DNA of 42,416 nt from Microcystis novacekii Mn_MB_F_20050700_S1 (GCA_007096045.1 SFAU01000114.1:1-42416); one strand, 5' to 3'. Positions 31,622 to 39,704 are shown, counted from the first letter of the stretch. The notes: generated by a model not told the origin, from the letters alone. Numbers and translations are program-made.

Positions 31622-33784
31622 ATGCCAAAACAAATAATCATAGCCGAACAACACCATATAGCGGCTGTTTTTTGGGAAGATCAAATTCAGGAATTAGTTG
31701 TAGCCACAGGTAATCAGCAGGTGGCCGACATCTATCTAGGATTAGTAGAAAATGTCATCCCCGGGATAGATGCAGCCTTCGTCAATATTGGCGATGCGGA
31801 ACGCAATGGCTTTATCCATGTCACCGACCTGGGCCCCTTAAGACTGAAAAAAACCGCCGGTGCTATCACGGAATTACTGGCCCCCCAGCAAAAAGTGCTG
31901 GTACAGGTAATGAAAGAACCCACCGGCAACAAGGGTCCGCGACTAACGGGAAATGTCACTCTCCCTGGCCGTTATCTGGTATTGATGCCCAATGGTCGCG
32001 GGGTGAATCTTTCCCGTCGCATCCGCAGTGAAGACGAGCGCTCCCGTTTACGAGCTTTAGGGATTTTGGTCAAACCGGCGGGGATGGGGTTGCTGGTACG
32101 CACCGAGGCCGAAGGCAAAGCGGAAGAGGCGATTATCGAGGATTTGGAATTTCTGCAAAAACAGTGGGAGAGTATCCAACAGATGGCCGTCAGCACCCGG
32201 GCCCCGGCCCTGCTTAACCGCGATGATGACTTTATTCAAAGGGTGTTGCGGGATATGTACAGTGCCGATGTCAATCGCATTGTTGTGGATAACCCGATGG
32301 CGGTAAAACGAGTTAAACAGCAATTGACGAACTGGGGCGGCGGCAAAGCTCTCGAAGGGGTTTATATCGACTCCCATCGGGAAACCCAGCCAATTCTCGA
32401 CTATTTCCGGGTTAACGCCGCCATTCGCGAGGCCCTGAAACCCCGGGTTGATTTACCCTCTGGCGGCTACATTATCATCGAACCGACGGAAGCTTTAACG
32501 GTAATTGATGTTAACTCCGGTTCCTTTACCCGTTCGGCCACGGCCCGGGAAACCGTACTCTGGACTAATAGCGAGGCCGCCACAGAAATCGCCCGACAAC
32601 TGCGCTTGAGAAATATCGGCGGTGTGGTGGTGGTGGACTTCATCGATATGGATTCCCGTCGCGACCAGTTGAAACTGTTGGAATTGTTTAATAAGGCCCT
32701 GAAAAGCGATAAGGCCCGGCCCCAGATTGCCCAATTATCGGAATTGGGGTTAGTGGAATTAACTCGTAAGCGTCAGGGGAAAAACATTTATGAATTATTC
32801 GGCAAAACCTGTGACCATTGCGGCGGACTGGGCCATTTAGCCCATCTACCCGGAGAAGGCAACGCCATCGCCTTAGAAACCCCCACCCTTAGCCGCGCGG
32901 AAAAAGAAACCCTTGTCGTTGCTCCAACTAATACAAAAGTTCTACCCGATAAGAGCGTTCCTAGCGTTGCGGCGGCCGAACCCTATCTAGAAGTTTTCTC
33001 CGAATTTGAGGCCGAAGAAAACGCCCAAGAGATGGATCTTTCCTTCCATCCCAACTATCAAGAACAGGTTAATAATTCTCGTCGTCGTCGCCGTCGTCGT
33101 CCCTCGGAACTGTTACTAAAAGAGGAACGGAGCGAAAAAGCCTCTACTAACGGTGTTAACAACGAAATCGAGCCAGAATCAGAACCCCAACGCCTTGAGG
33201 AAAAACGAGAACGCCCCACCCGTCTATCGAAACGGGGAGAAGATGCCGGCGCAGGCAAAAATATCCCCGTCAGCGAACGGGAGCGTGTTTCCGTGGAAAT
33301 GACCCCCGTAGAACAGGAAGTTTATTCTTTAATGGGCATTTCTCCCCTGATTCTGGTGGATAAGGAGTTTAAAGACCCGAAATCGGTGATTGTTTCCGTG
33401 AAACTGGCAGGGGAAAGAGAAGTGGAAAACCCAGAAACGTCTGCCATCCCTGAAATATCCTTGATTCCTACCCCAGAAGCTGAGGTCGCACCAGTCGAAG
33501 GGATGGAAACCGGCGAGAAAGCCGAAAATCGTCCCCTGGTGCGCCGTCGTCGTCGTCCCACCACTAGCGAAGTTGGTCAGGAAATCAGCCAAGAAGCTAG
33601 TCCGCCACTGACTTTTACCCCCGAACCGATTACTCCAGAAACTCCAGTTTTTCTGGGCGAATTCATTCCTTTCGAGACCCCGGTGAGCGCCGAGGTGACA
33701 GAGGAGCCACAAATAGAGGCTGAAACCACGGTGCTGCGTCGTCGTCGTCGTCGTCGTTCCTCCGCCACTGCCGATGAGTCATGA
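31622..33784 (+). CDS. rne: Ribonuclease E
   Basis: A 720-aa RNase E/G, the main mRNA-degrading endonuclease. An S1 domain spans about 35-120 (VIPGIDAAFVNIGDAERNGF). The catalytic aspartates lie in LTVIDVNSGSFT (about 295) and VVVDFIDMDSRRDQL (about 340). The Zn-link GKTCDHCGGLGH is near 395. The C-terminal ~310 residues are disordered, with three arginine blocks (RRRRRRRPSE, RRRRRPTTS and the end RRRRRRRRSSATADES). A C-terminal arginine peptide of this kind binds PNPase in cyanobacteria. ATGA overlap with rnhB couples the two genes. Confidence 0.95.
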   Translation: MPKQIIIAEQHHIAAVFWEDQIQELVVATGNQQVADIYLGLVENVIPGIDAAFVNIGDAERNGFIHVTDLGPLRLKKTAGAITELLAPQQKVLVQVMKEPTGNKGPRLTGNVTLPGRYLVLMPNGRGVNLSRRIRSEDERSRLRALGILVKPAGMGLLVRTEAEGKAEEAIIEDLEFLQKQWESIQQMAVSTRAPALLNRDDDFIQRVLRDMYSADVNRIVVDNPMAVKRVKQQLTNWGGGKALEGVYIDSHRETQPILDYFRVNAAIREALKPRVDLPSGGYIIIEPTEALTVIDVNSGSFTRSATARETVLWTNSEAATEIARQLRLRNIGGVVVVDFIDMDSRRDQLKLLELFNKALKSDKARPQIAQLSELGLVELTRKRQGKNIYELFGKTCDHCGGLGHLAHLPGEGNAIALETPTLSRAEKETLVVAPTNTKVLPDKSVPSVAAAEPYLEVFSEFEAEENAQEMDLSFHPNYQEQVNNSRRRRRRRPSELLLKEERSEKASTNGVNNEIEPESEPQRLEEKRERPTRLSKRGEDAGAGKNIPVSERERVSVEMTPVEQEVYSLMGISPLILVDKEFKDPKSVIVSVKLAGEREVENPETSAIPEISLIPTPEAEVAPVEGMETGEKAENRPLVRRRRRPTTSEVGQEISQEASPPLTFTPEPITPETPVFLGEFIPFETPVSAEVTEEPQIEAETTVLRRRRRRRSSATADES

Positions 33785-34356
33785 GCGCAGAACCCTTAAT
33801 TGCCGGTGTCGATGAAGTGGGGCGCGGGGCTTTATTTGGCCCCGTGGTGGCGGCGGTAGTGGTCACTGTCCCCTCTGGTTTTCCGCAGCTGTGGGAGTTG
33901 GGGGTAAAAGATAGTAAGCAACTTAGCCCCCAAAAACGGCAACAATTGAGCCAGCAAATACAACGGGATTTTGTTTGTCGCATCGGTTATGCTACGGTGA
34001 AAGAGATCGATCGCTTGAATATTTTTCATGCCTCTCTACTGGCAATGAGCAGAGCGATCGGGAAATTACCCCTTTCCCCCAGTCTCTGTTTGATCGATGG
34101 CAAGCACATTATTAAAGATTTGTCAATCCCCCAAAAGGCGGTAATTCAGGGAGACCAACAATCGCCAGTAATTGCGGCGGCTAGCATCGTGGCCAAAGTC
34201 TGGCGCGATGACTTAATTACTCGTTGGCACGGACGCTATCCCGATTATGGACTCCCTCGTCACAAGGGTTATGGCACTGCTCAACACCTAGAAGCGATTG
34301 GCAACCATGGGGTGACTTCTCAGCACCGGCTCTCTTTTCGTCCCTGTCAATACTAA
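33781..34356 (+). CDS. rnhB: Ribonuclease HII
   Basis: A 191-aa RNase HII that removes ribonucleotides and RNA primers from DNA. The first acidic pair is in IAGVDEVGRGALFGPVVAA (Asp and Glu), a third Asp in PSLCLIDGKHI, and the fourth in IVAKVWRDDLITRWHGRYP. The end DYGLPRHKGYGTAQHLEAI is typical. The start overlaps the rne stop as ATGA, an arrangement common in cyanobacteria. Complete length. Confidence 0.93.
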   Translation: MSAEPLIAGVDEVGRGALFGPVVAAVVVTVPSGFPQLWELGVKDSKQLSPQKRQQLSQQIQRDFVCRIGYATVKEIDRLNIFHASLLAMSRAIGKLPLSPSLCLIDGKHIIKDLSIPQKAVIQGDQQSPVIAAASIVAKVWRDDLITRWHGRYPDYGLPRHKGYGTAQHLEAIGNHGVTSQHRLSFRPCQY

Positions 34357-34362
34357 CTGAAT

Positions 34363-34619
34363 GTCAGCAGAAGTCCCTCGCTTGAACGCGATGGGACGGG
34401 GCTGTGGGGCGAAGTAATTCGCCCCAGGGTTCCCCTCATGAATGCTGACTTTGTATATAGACAATTCTCAAAAACCGATGCTATAATGAATGGCTCTTGA
34501 CCACTATTCCTTAAGCGATAACCGATGCCTGGGTCGGGAAGGTAAGACTTGCTATATTTCGAGGTAGAAAGCACATCCCATTGAAGCAGCAAGCTCTCAA
34601 CGACCTTGAAGTAGTTCAC
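34363..34619. mobile_element. Non-coding IS200/IS605-like remnant
   Basis: GTCAGCA (34363-34369) pairs with TGCTGAC (34443-34449) to enclose two inner hairpins: TCCCTCGC/GCGATGGGA and a perfect GGGGCGAA (34406-34413)/TTCGCCCC (34418-34425). The right part, AAGCACATCCCATTGAAGCA ... GTAGTTCAC, resembles the 3' end of TnpB-type elements where the guide-RNA scaffold precedes the right end. No transposase is left. The SDR stop codon on the minus strand lies inside the terminal GTTCAC. Origin is inferred from pattern only. Confidence 0.5.
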
Positions 34620-35350
34620 AGAATAACTCCACCGTCCACGGGTAAAACCACACCTGTCATATAGGGGTTGATAATCAAACTCAATACTGCTAGGGCGACT
34701 TCTTCGGGTTGCCCTAAATGTTCGACAGGTAGAGCAGAAACCGCCCATTTGCTCAGGTCCGAGCGTTCTGAATCACTTTGACTGCTCCAGATACTTGTAT
34801 CTTCTATTAATCCGGGGGCAACAACGTTAACGCGAATAGGAGCGATTTCTAGGGCGAGGGCGCGTCCAAATACGGCTACGGCACTATTAGCGGCGGCTAT
34901 GACGGAAATTCCGCCCATTTTGGAATATTTGAACATACTGACGCTTGATGTCAGGGTAATAGAACCGTCCTTGGCCAAAGTTTTCAGGGAGCCACGCACT
35001 GCCAAAAAGGTTCCCCAGAATTTCTCCATACCTCCCCGGGCCGTTTCTGCGGTCATTTCGGTTAATAAAGCTCGCGGCATATTTCTGTCTCCCAGAGAGG
35101 TGACTACTAAATGGTCAAAGTTGCCAATTTCTGCAAAAAAGGCATTAACAGAATCTTCTTGTAAAAAATTAACAGTTTTGGCTTCAATCTCCCCAGAAAT
35201 TAGGGCAACAGCGGCAGCTAATTTCTCTTGAGAAGCATGGGAAAGCACGACTTTTGCCCCCAAGGAGAGCAATTTTTCCGCAATCGCTAGGTCAATCCCG
35301 GAGCTTGCACCAATAATAACGACTTTTTTACCCGATAAGGAATCAAACAT
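34616..35350 (-). CDS. Atypical short-chain dehydrogenase/reductase
   Basis: A 244-aa SDR-fold protein. The nucleotide loop is IIGASSGIDLAIA, where the last glycine of the usual GxxxGxG is Asp. The catalytic Tyr-x-x-x-Lys is replaced: after SITLTSSVSMF comes VIAAANSAVAVFGRALALE, with Ile and Asn where Tyr and Lys are expected. IAPIRVNVVAPGLIEDT and LPVDGGVIL are normal. A subgroup of SDRs with an AAVNGAVE-type segment has the same loss, so this is probably a real subfamily feature. It is 41 bases downstream of the methyltransferase gene; the pair may belong to a small pathway. Confidence 0.75.
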   Translation of the reverse strand: MFDSLSGKKVVIIGASSGIDLAIAEKLLSLGAKVVLSHASQEKLAAAVALISGEIEAKTVNFLQEDSVNAFFAEIGNFDHLVVTSLGDRNMPRALLTEMTAETARGGMEKFWGTFLAVRGSLKTLAKDGSITLTSSVSMFKYSKMGGISVIAAANSAVAVFGRALALEIAPIRVNVVAPGLIEDTSIWSSQSDSERSDLSKWAVSALPVEHLGQPEEVALAVLSLIINPYMTGVVLPVDGGVIL

Positions 35351-35391
35351 TTTTTGTCTCCAAAAATTTAAGAAAAACTTACTGACAACTA

Positions 35392-36180
35392 TTACAGTAT
35401 ATTAACTGGCTTCTGGGCAGCAACTAACCAATAAGTTATGGACGAGGAACTTAGCAAATTATCCAGAGCCTTAATGTTTAAATTATAGGTTTCTTCGTCT
35501 AATTTTCCTGATTGCAAATCCTCTGTTAACCAAGACTTAAGATAGCGAAAATGTCTGAACCAGCACTCCTCCGTCACCTCGACAAATTTAACATCTTTAA
35601 ACCCTGCCTGTTGATAAAGATTTTGATACTCTGCAATATCTTTGACCCTGTTCGCTTGGGGAACTGTCCAATCTCCCAAAATTTCTGTTGTGGCAAAACT
35701 CAGATCTGAGAGAATTAAGGTTCCCCCCGGCTTTAATACTCGCCAAGCTTCTTGCAAGAATTGCTGCCTGGTATTAAAATAAAAAGCCGCTTCTACACAA
35801 ATAATTTGCTCAAAAGAATCATCGGCAAAATCCATATCTACCGCATCCATTAACAGAAATTTACCCTCGGGAAAATTCACAAGACTTCTGGCAATTTGTG
35901 TCGGAGAAATGTTAATCCCTACAATTGCTGTCAATGGATAATATTTGAGAAGATAATCAGTAGTTGCTCCTAACCCACAGCCAACGTCAAGAATCATTCC
36001 CTGTTGGTTGGGAATAAATTCTAAAAGTTTCTCCATTAAAGTACAAGATGCCTCCTGTTGATCTTGAGTATGGGAGAGCCAATAACCGACATTAAAAAAC
36101 TCTCTTTCACCATAAAACTCTCGAGTCGAAGGATTAATAATTAAACCATCGAATCTACTAATCCATTCATTTTTATCCAT
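35392..36180 (-). CDS. SAM-dependent methyltransferase (Methyltransf_11 type)
   Basis: A 262-aa class I methyltransferase. Motif I is MILDVGCGLGATTDYLL (about residue 62), the acidic loop TAIVGINISPTQIARS, post-I FLLMDAVDMDFADDSFEQI, and motif III RVLKPGGTLILSD. The arrangement resembles small-molecule (sterol/phosphoethanolamine-like) C- or N-methyltransferases of the UbiE/MT11 group. It is first gene of a two-gene unit with the atypical SDR and divergent from the microvirin gene. Its position suggests, but does not prove, a role in specialised metabolism. Confidence 0.8.
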   Translation of the reverse strand: MDKNEWISRFDGLIINPSTREFYGEREFFNVGYWLSHTQDQQEASCTLMEKLLEFIPNQQGMILDVGCGLGATTDYLLKYYPLTAIVGINISPTQIARSLVNFPEGKFLLMDAVDMDFADDSFEQIICVEAAFYFNTRQQFLQEAWRVLKPGGTLILSDLSFATTEILGDWTVPQANRVKDIAEYQNLYQQAGFKDVKFVEVTEECWFRHFRYLKSWLTEDLQSGKLDEETYNLNIKALDNLLSSSSITYWLVAAQKPVNIL

Positions 36181-36360
36181 TTTTCAACTCACTTAACTCT
36201 CTCGGAGGAAAACTACATTCTGTTACTCATCTATCAACCCTGACCTGCGATACAGCGCAGTACTTGCCGCCGACTTAGCTAAAATTGATTTTTAGCAGTC
36301 TAACACGATTGAGCTTAGTAGAGCGAGAAGTGGCAAGTGAGAAGTGGGTTATAGCAATGC

Positions 36361-36389
36361 TTGCCAAACTCCTATTAAAGCACTATGCT
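36361..36389 (+). promoter_or_regulatory. Candidate promoter of the microvirin gene
   Basis: TTGCCA (36361-36366), 17 bases, TATGCT (36384-36389), 33 bases before the ATG. A good sigma-70-like spacing. The rest of 36181-36422 holds no gene; it is the divergent promoter region shared with the methyltransferase. Confidence 0.45.
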
Positions 36390-36422
36390 GGATCACGATA
36401 TTTTTTAACACACATAGTTGTC

Positions 36423-36749
36423 ATGCCTAATTTTTCGCACACTTGCAGCAGTATCAACTACGACCCTAACAGCACAATCCTGAGTGCTGAGTGCCAAGCT
36501 CGCGATGGAGAATGGCTGCCCACCGAACTGAGGCTTAGTGACCATATCGGTAATATAGATGGGGAATTGCAGTTCGGAGATCAAAACTTCCAAGAAACCT
36601 GCCAAGATTGCCACCTTGAGTTCGGGGATGGAGACCAATCCGTATGGTTGCTATGCACTTGTCAAACAATGGATGGGGACTGGAAACCTACGCAAATACT
36701 GTTAGACAGTCGGATCGATAATAACGACAGCCAACTGGAAATAGGATAG
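36423..36749 (+). CDS. mvn: Microvirin-type lectin (cyanovirin-N homologue)
   Basis: A 108-aa CVNH lectin from ATG 36423 (MPNFSHTCSSINYD). The longer upstream frame is unlikely, since the mature lectin has no signal. Two tandem CVN repeats are visible: SSINYDPNSTILSAECQARD and FGDGDQSVWLLCTCQTMDGD, each with the Cys pattern and C-x-A/T-x-D-G-x-W motif. The sequence is essentially that of microvirin from M. aeruginosa PCC 7806, which binds alpha-1,2-mannobiose on high-mannose glycans and is linked to cell-cell recognition. It is followed by a hairpin and a DUF2283 gene and then the microviridin ligases. Confidence 0.92.
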   Translation: MPNFSHTCSSINYDPNSTILSAECQARDGEWLPTELRLSDHIGNIDGELQFGDQNFQETCQDCHLEFGDGDQSVWLLCTCQTMDGDWKPTQILLDSRIDNNDSQLEIG

Positions 36750-36800
36750 GGTAGGGGAGGACGCAAGAAATCCACGATTCCGCTATCTGTTGGGTAGAAA

Positions 36801-36831
36801 ACCTACACTTACCCGTAAGAGAAGTGTAGGT
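36801..36831. promoter_or_regulatory. Perfect 10-bp hairpin between mvn and DUF2283 gene
   Basis: ACCTACACTT (36801-36810) and AAGTGTAGGT (36822-36831) are perfect inverted arms with an 11-base loop, 25 bases before the ATG of the DUF2283 gene. No T-run follows, so it is less like a terminator than an operator or processing site. Confidence 0.5.
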
Positions 36832-36856
36832 AGTTCAGCAAGTATTGGAGAACGCC

Positions 36857-37078
36857 ATGAAAGGGACCTATGATCCAGTCGTTGATGCTCTCAAAATCAC
36901 CTCAAATAATGTGCCGATTGCAGAAAGCGGTGAGCAGAGTCCGGGGGTGATTCTCGACTATGATCAGTCGGAGAATTTGGTGAGGTTAGAAATCCTCAAT
37001 GCTCAGGAGCGGATGGACAATCCGCTGTCTTGTGAATATTCGATTCTGACCACTAAACCGGAATTAGTCGCCACTTAA
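36857..37078 (+). CDS. DUF2283 family protein
   Basis: A 73-aa protein from ATG 36857 with GGAG at 36847-36850; a TTG four codons earlier overlaps that ribosome site and is rejected. MKGTYDPVVDALKI, then SPGVILDYDQSENLVRLEIL and NAQERM give the DUF2283 signature. The family is widespread, small and of unknown function. It sits between the lectin gene and mdnB on the same strand. Nothing ties it to microviridin chemistry. Confidence 0.75.
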   Translation: MKGTYDPVVDALKITSNNVPIAESGEQSPGVILDYDQSENLVRLEILNAQERMDNPLSCEYSILTTKPELVAT

Positions 37079-37120
37079 GACAGGCAAAAAGAAATTTAAA
37101 TATAGGAATTTCCCACTGAT

Positions 37121-38134
37121 ATGAAAGAATCGCCTAAAGTTGTTTTATTGTTGACCCATAGCGGCGATTTTTTCACTATCGACCGCGTGGCTGAGGCGAT
37201 AGAAAAAAAAGGAGCCACACCTTTTCGCTTAGATACCGATAAATTTCCCCTAGAGGTTCAACTAACAGCCCAATTTAATGGGGAAAAAAGTTTTTATCAA
37301 TTAACTTATAACCATCAATCTATTGATAGTGAACAGGTGCAATCGGTTTGGACAAGACGTATTTGGCAACCTGAACTAACAGAGGATTTAGAACCTCTGT
37401 TTCGGGAGGCTTGTGTGCGAGAATCCCAGACGACTTTAGCTGGTTTTTGGGATAGTTTAAGGTCAGCGCGTTGGTTAGATAATTTAGTGCAAATTGAGAA
37501 GGCTAAAAATAAGTTATTACAACTTCGTTTGGCCTCAGAAGTTGGCTTGATTATTCCCCCCACTTTAGTGACCAATAATCCTGATGCTGCCCGGGAGTTT
37601 TTTTCCCAGGTTCAGGGACGAATGGTGAGTAAATTGTTAACTGCGATCGCCAATAGTATGGAGTCGCCGGAATTTTTTCTTTATACCAGTAGGGTGAAAG
37701 CAGAAGACCTTGAGGAAGCGGAATCTTTACGTTATTGTCCTATGGTTTTTCAAGGGGAAATTCCTAAACAATTAGAATTGAGAGTTGTCGTGGTTAATGG
37801 ACAGACATTTGTGGGTGCTTTAGAATCTTCTCAGTATAATCATTCAGCCGTAGATTGGCGAAGACCGGGTATTGATCCAGGTGCTTGGCAACATCATACT
37901 TTACCCGATTCACTATTGCAGCAACTTCAGATTTTTATGGCTAATTTAGGGTTGAATTTTGGGGCATTTGATTTGATCTTAACTCCCGCAGGAGAATACG
38001 TTTTTTTAGAAGTTAATCCGGGTGGTGAGTGGGGAATGTTAGAACGGGATTTAGATTTACCTATTTCCAATGCGATCGCTGATTTTTTAGTCTTCGGTTG
38101 CTCGACAAAGCTGGTGCTGAAAAAAAATTGTTAA
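37121..38134 (+). CDS. mdnB: Microviridin ATP-grasp ligase MdnB (amide-forming)
   Basis: A 337-aa ATP-grasp ligase of the microviridin/graspetide type. In characterised systems MdnB (MvdC) closes the omega-amide between Lys and the last Glu/Asp of the precursor, after MdnC has made the esters. Typical segments are VVLLLTHSGDFFTIDRVAEA, ATPFRLDTDKFPLEVQL, SVWTRRIWQPEL, MVFQGEIPKQLELRVVVVNG and the metal-binding end FLEVNPGGEWGMLERDLDLP. It matches my recollection of M. aeruginosa MdnB closely. It is 22 bases upstream of mdnC. Confidence 0.9.
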   Translation: MKESPKVVLLLTHSGDFFTIDRVAEAIEKKGATPFRLDTDKFPLEVQLTAQFNGEKSFYQLTYNHQSIDSEQVQSVWTRRIWQPELTEDLEPLFREACVRESQTTLAGFWDSLRSARWLDNLVQIEKAKNKLLQLRLASEVGLIIPPTLVTNNPDAAREFFSQVQGRMVSKLLTAIANSMESPEFFLYTSRVKAEDLEEAESLRYCPMVFQGEIPKQLELRVVVVNGQTFVGALESSQYNHSAVDWRRPGIDPGAWQHHTLPDSLLQQLQIFMANLGLNFGAFDLILTPAGEYVFLEVNPGGEWGMLERDLDLPISNAIADFLVFGCSTKLVLKKNC

Positions 38135-38156
38135 TCCTAAGTTTTCAAGGAAATTT

Positions 38157-39131
38157 ATGACCGTTTTAATTGTTACTTTTAGCCGCGATAATGAAAGTAT
38201 TCCTCTGGTAATCAAAGCCATAGAAACGATGGGTAAAAAAGCCTTCCGTTTTGATACTGATCGCTTCCCTACAGATGTCAAAGTTGATCTTTACTCAGGG
38301 GATAAAAAAGGGGGAATTATTACCGATGGAGAACAAAAATTAGAGCTAAAAGAAGTTGCTGCTGTCTGGTATCGACGCATGAGATACGGACAAAAATTAC
38401 CTAAGGGGATGGATAGTCAATTTCGCGAAGCTTCTCTTAAGGAATGTCGGTTAAGTATTCGAGGAATGATTGCTAGTTTATCTGGTTTTCATCTTGACCC
38501 AATTGCTAAGGTAGATCAGGCCAATCATAAACAATTGCAGTTACAAGTGGCGCGACAATTAGGTTTATTAATTCCTGGGACTTTAACTTCTAATAATCCT
38601 GACGCTGTCAAGCAATTTGCTCAGGAGTTTGAAGCGACGGGAATTGTGACTAAAATGCTTTCTCAATTTGCTATTTATGGAGACAATCAAACAGAAATGG
38701 TTGTTTTTACAAGTCCTGTTACTAAGGAAGACCTAGATAATTTGGAAGGTTTGCAATTTTGTCCCATGACTTTTCAGGAAAACATTCCTAAAGCTTTGGA
38801 ATTACGCATCACTATCGTCGGTGAACAAATATTTGCGGCGGCGATTAATTCCCAACAATTAGACGGTGCTATCTACGATTGGCGAAAAGAGGGAAGAGCG
38901 CTCCATCAACAATGGCAACCCTACGATTTACCGAAAACTATTGAAAAACAACTACTTGAATTAATGAAATATTTCGGTATTAATTATGGTGCAATTGATA
39001 TGATTGTCACACCAGATGAACGTTATATCTTTTTAGAAATTAATCCCGTTGGCGAGTTTTTCTGGCTAGAACTTTATCCTCCTTATTTTCCCATCTCCCA
39101 GGCGATCGCTGAAATCCTCGTCAACTCATAA
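38157..39131 (+). CDS. mdnC: Microviridin ATP-grasp ligase MdnC (ester-forming)
   Basis: A 324-aa ATP-grasp ligase. MdnC (MvdD) acts first, forming the two omega-ester bonds Thr-Asp and Ser-Glu. Landmarks are MTVLIVTFSRDNESIPLVIK, FRFDTDRFPTDVKVDLYSG, AVWYRRMRYGQKLP, QFCPMTFQENIPKALELRIT and the metal-ligand end YIFLEINPVGEFFWLELYPP. The leader-binding strand/helix region lies near YRRMRYGQ and the following helix. AAGGA precedes the ATG. The gene appears complete and near-identical to known Microcystis MdnC. Confidence 0.92.
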   Translation: MTVLIVTFSRDNESIPLVIKAIETMGKKAFRFDTDRFPTDVKVDLYSGDKKGGIITDGEQKLELKEVAAVWYRRMRYGQKLPKGMDSQFREASLKECRLSIRGMIASLSGFHLDPIAKVDQANHKQLQLQVARQLGLLIPGTLTSNNPDAVKQFAQEFEATGIVTKMLSQFAIYGDNQTEMVVFTSPVTKEDLDNLEGLQFCPMTFQENIPKALELRITIVGEQIFAAAINSQQLDGAIYDWRKEGRALHQQWQPYDLPKTIEKQLLELMKYFGINYGAIDMIVTPDERYIFLEINPVGEFFWLELYPPYFPISQAIAEILVNS

Positions 39132-39302
39132 ACCAACAAATACAGAGTCATAGTATCTTATCGCAATTATCCTATCTGGTGAGGGACAGAAGTTATCGCT
39201 TTTGAATTAGCAATGGGAAGCGGGGAACAGGGAAGAAAATTTGCAGATCTGATGACTCTGAATACCGCTATAAGTGTCACCGGTTGCGGATAAGGTGAGG
39301 AT

Positions 39303-39331
39303 TTGACTTGAGTAAGACGGCAATATATGTT
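39303..39331 (+). promoter_or_regulatory. Dedicated promoter for mdnA
   Basis: TTGACT (39303-39308), exactly 17 bases, TATGTT (39326-39331). A start near 39338 gives a ~54-base leader to the mdnA ATG with AGGA at 39382-39385. The remaining bases between mdnC and mdnA (39132-39302) contain no gene. Confidence 0.6.
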
Positions 39332-39391
39332 ACTATCACAGGGTAATCGCAGCTATATTGAAAAAGCTGCTACTCAAAACTAGGAATGACC

Positions 39392-39550
39392 ATGAATTAT
39401 CCTAATAGCGAACAAAGTAAAGCAATCCCCTTCTTTGCTCGTTTTTTATCTGCAGACCAAGACGAGGCTCCGACTCCCGATTCCCCCCCCGATTCTGAAC
39501 CCGCTCCCGTTTGGACTTGGAAATGGCCTTCTGACTGGGAAGATAGTTAA
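39392..39550 (+). CDS. mdnA: Microviridin precursor peptide
   Basis: A 52-aa precursor. The leader contains the conserved helix AIPFFARFLS (residues 11-20) that the ligases bind. A Pro/Asp/Glu-rich linker (21-39) leads to the core VWTWKWPSDWEDS. The graspetide pattern T-x-K-x-P-S-D-x-E-D is complete: Thr42, Lys44, Ser47, Asp48, Glu50, Asp51. Expected rings are Thr42-Asp48 and Ser47-Glu50 esters and a Lys44-Asp51 amide. Four tryptophans (41, 43, 45, 49) are unusual, and the last acid is Asp instead of the more common Glu. It follows mdnC instead of preceding mdnB and has its own promoter and terminator. Confidence 0.93.
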   Translation: MNYPNSEQSKAIPFFARFLSADQDEAPTPDSPPDSEPAPVWTWKWPSDWEDS

Positions 39551-39588
39551 TTAATTTAAAGATTGCTTTCAGTAATTTAGACAGAAAT

Positions 39589-39637
39589 AAACCGCCGCCA
39601 TAAGTCAAGCAGGAGTAAGATTTATGGCGGTTTTTTG
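39589..39637 (+). terminator. Terminator of mdnA
   Basis: AACCGCC-GCCATAA pairs (one bulge) with TTATGGCGG then TTTTTT. A good rho-independent terminator 40 bases after the mdnA stop. Confidence 0.8.
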
Positions 39638-39704
39638 TTGTATTTAGGGTTTGCTAAACAAGTCAATTGGCCGGTGGCGGCAGCAGTGCTTAGTTAAGTT
39701 ACAA

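Noticed and set aside
33075-33765. CGTCGT runs as a microsatellite or CRISPR-like array
   Set aside because: They are in-frame arginine codons of the RNase E tail with no spacer structure.
36285-36422. 46-residue N-terminal extension of microvirin
   Set aside because: Known microvirin begins at MPNFSH; the extension is repeat-like and a promoter fits inside it.
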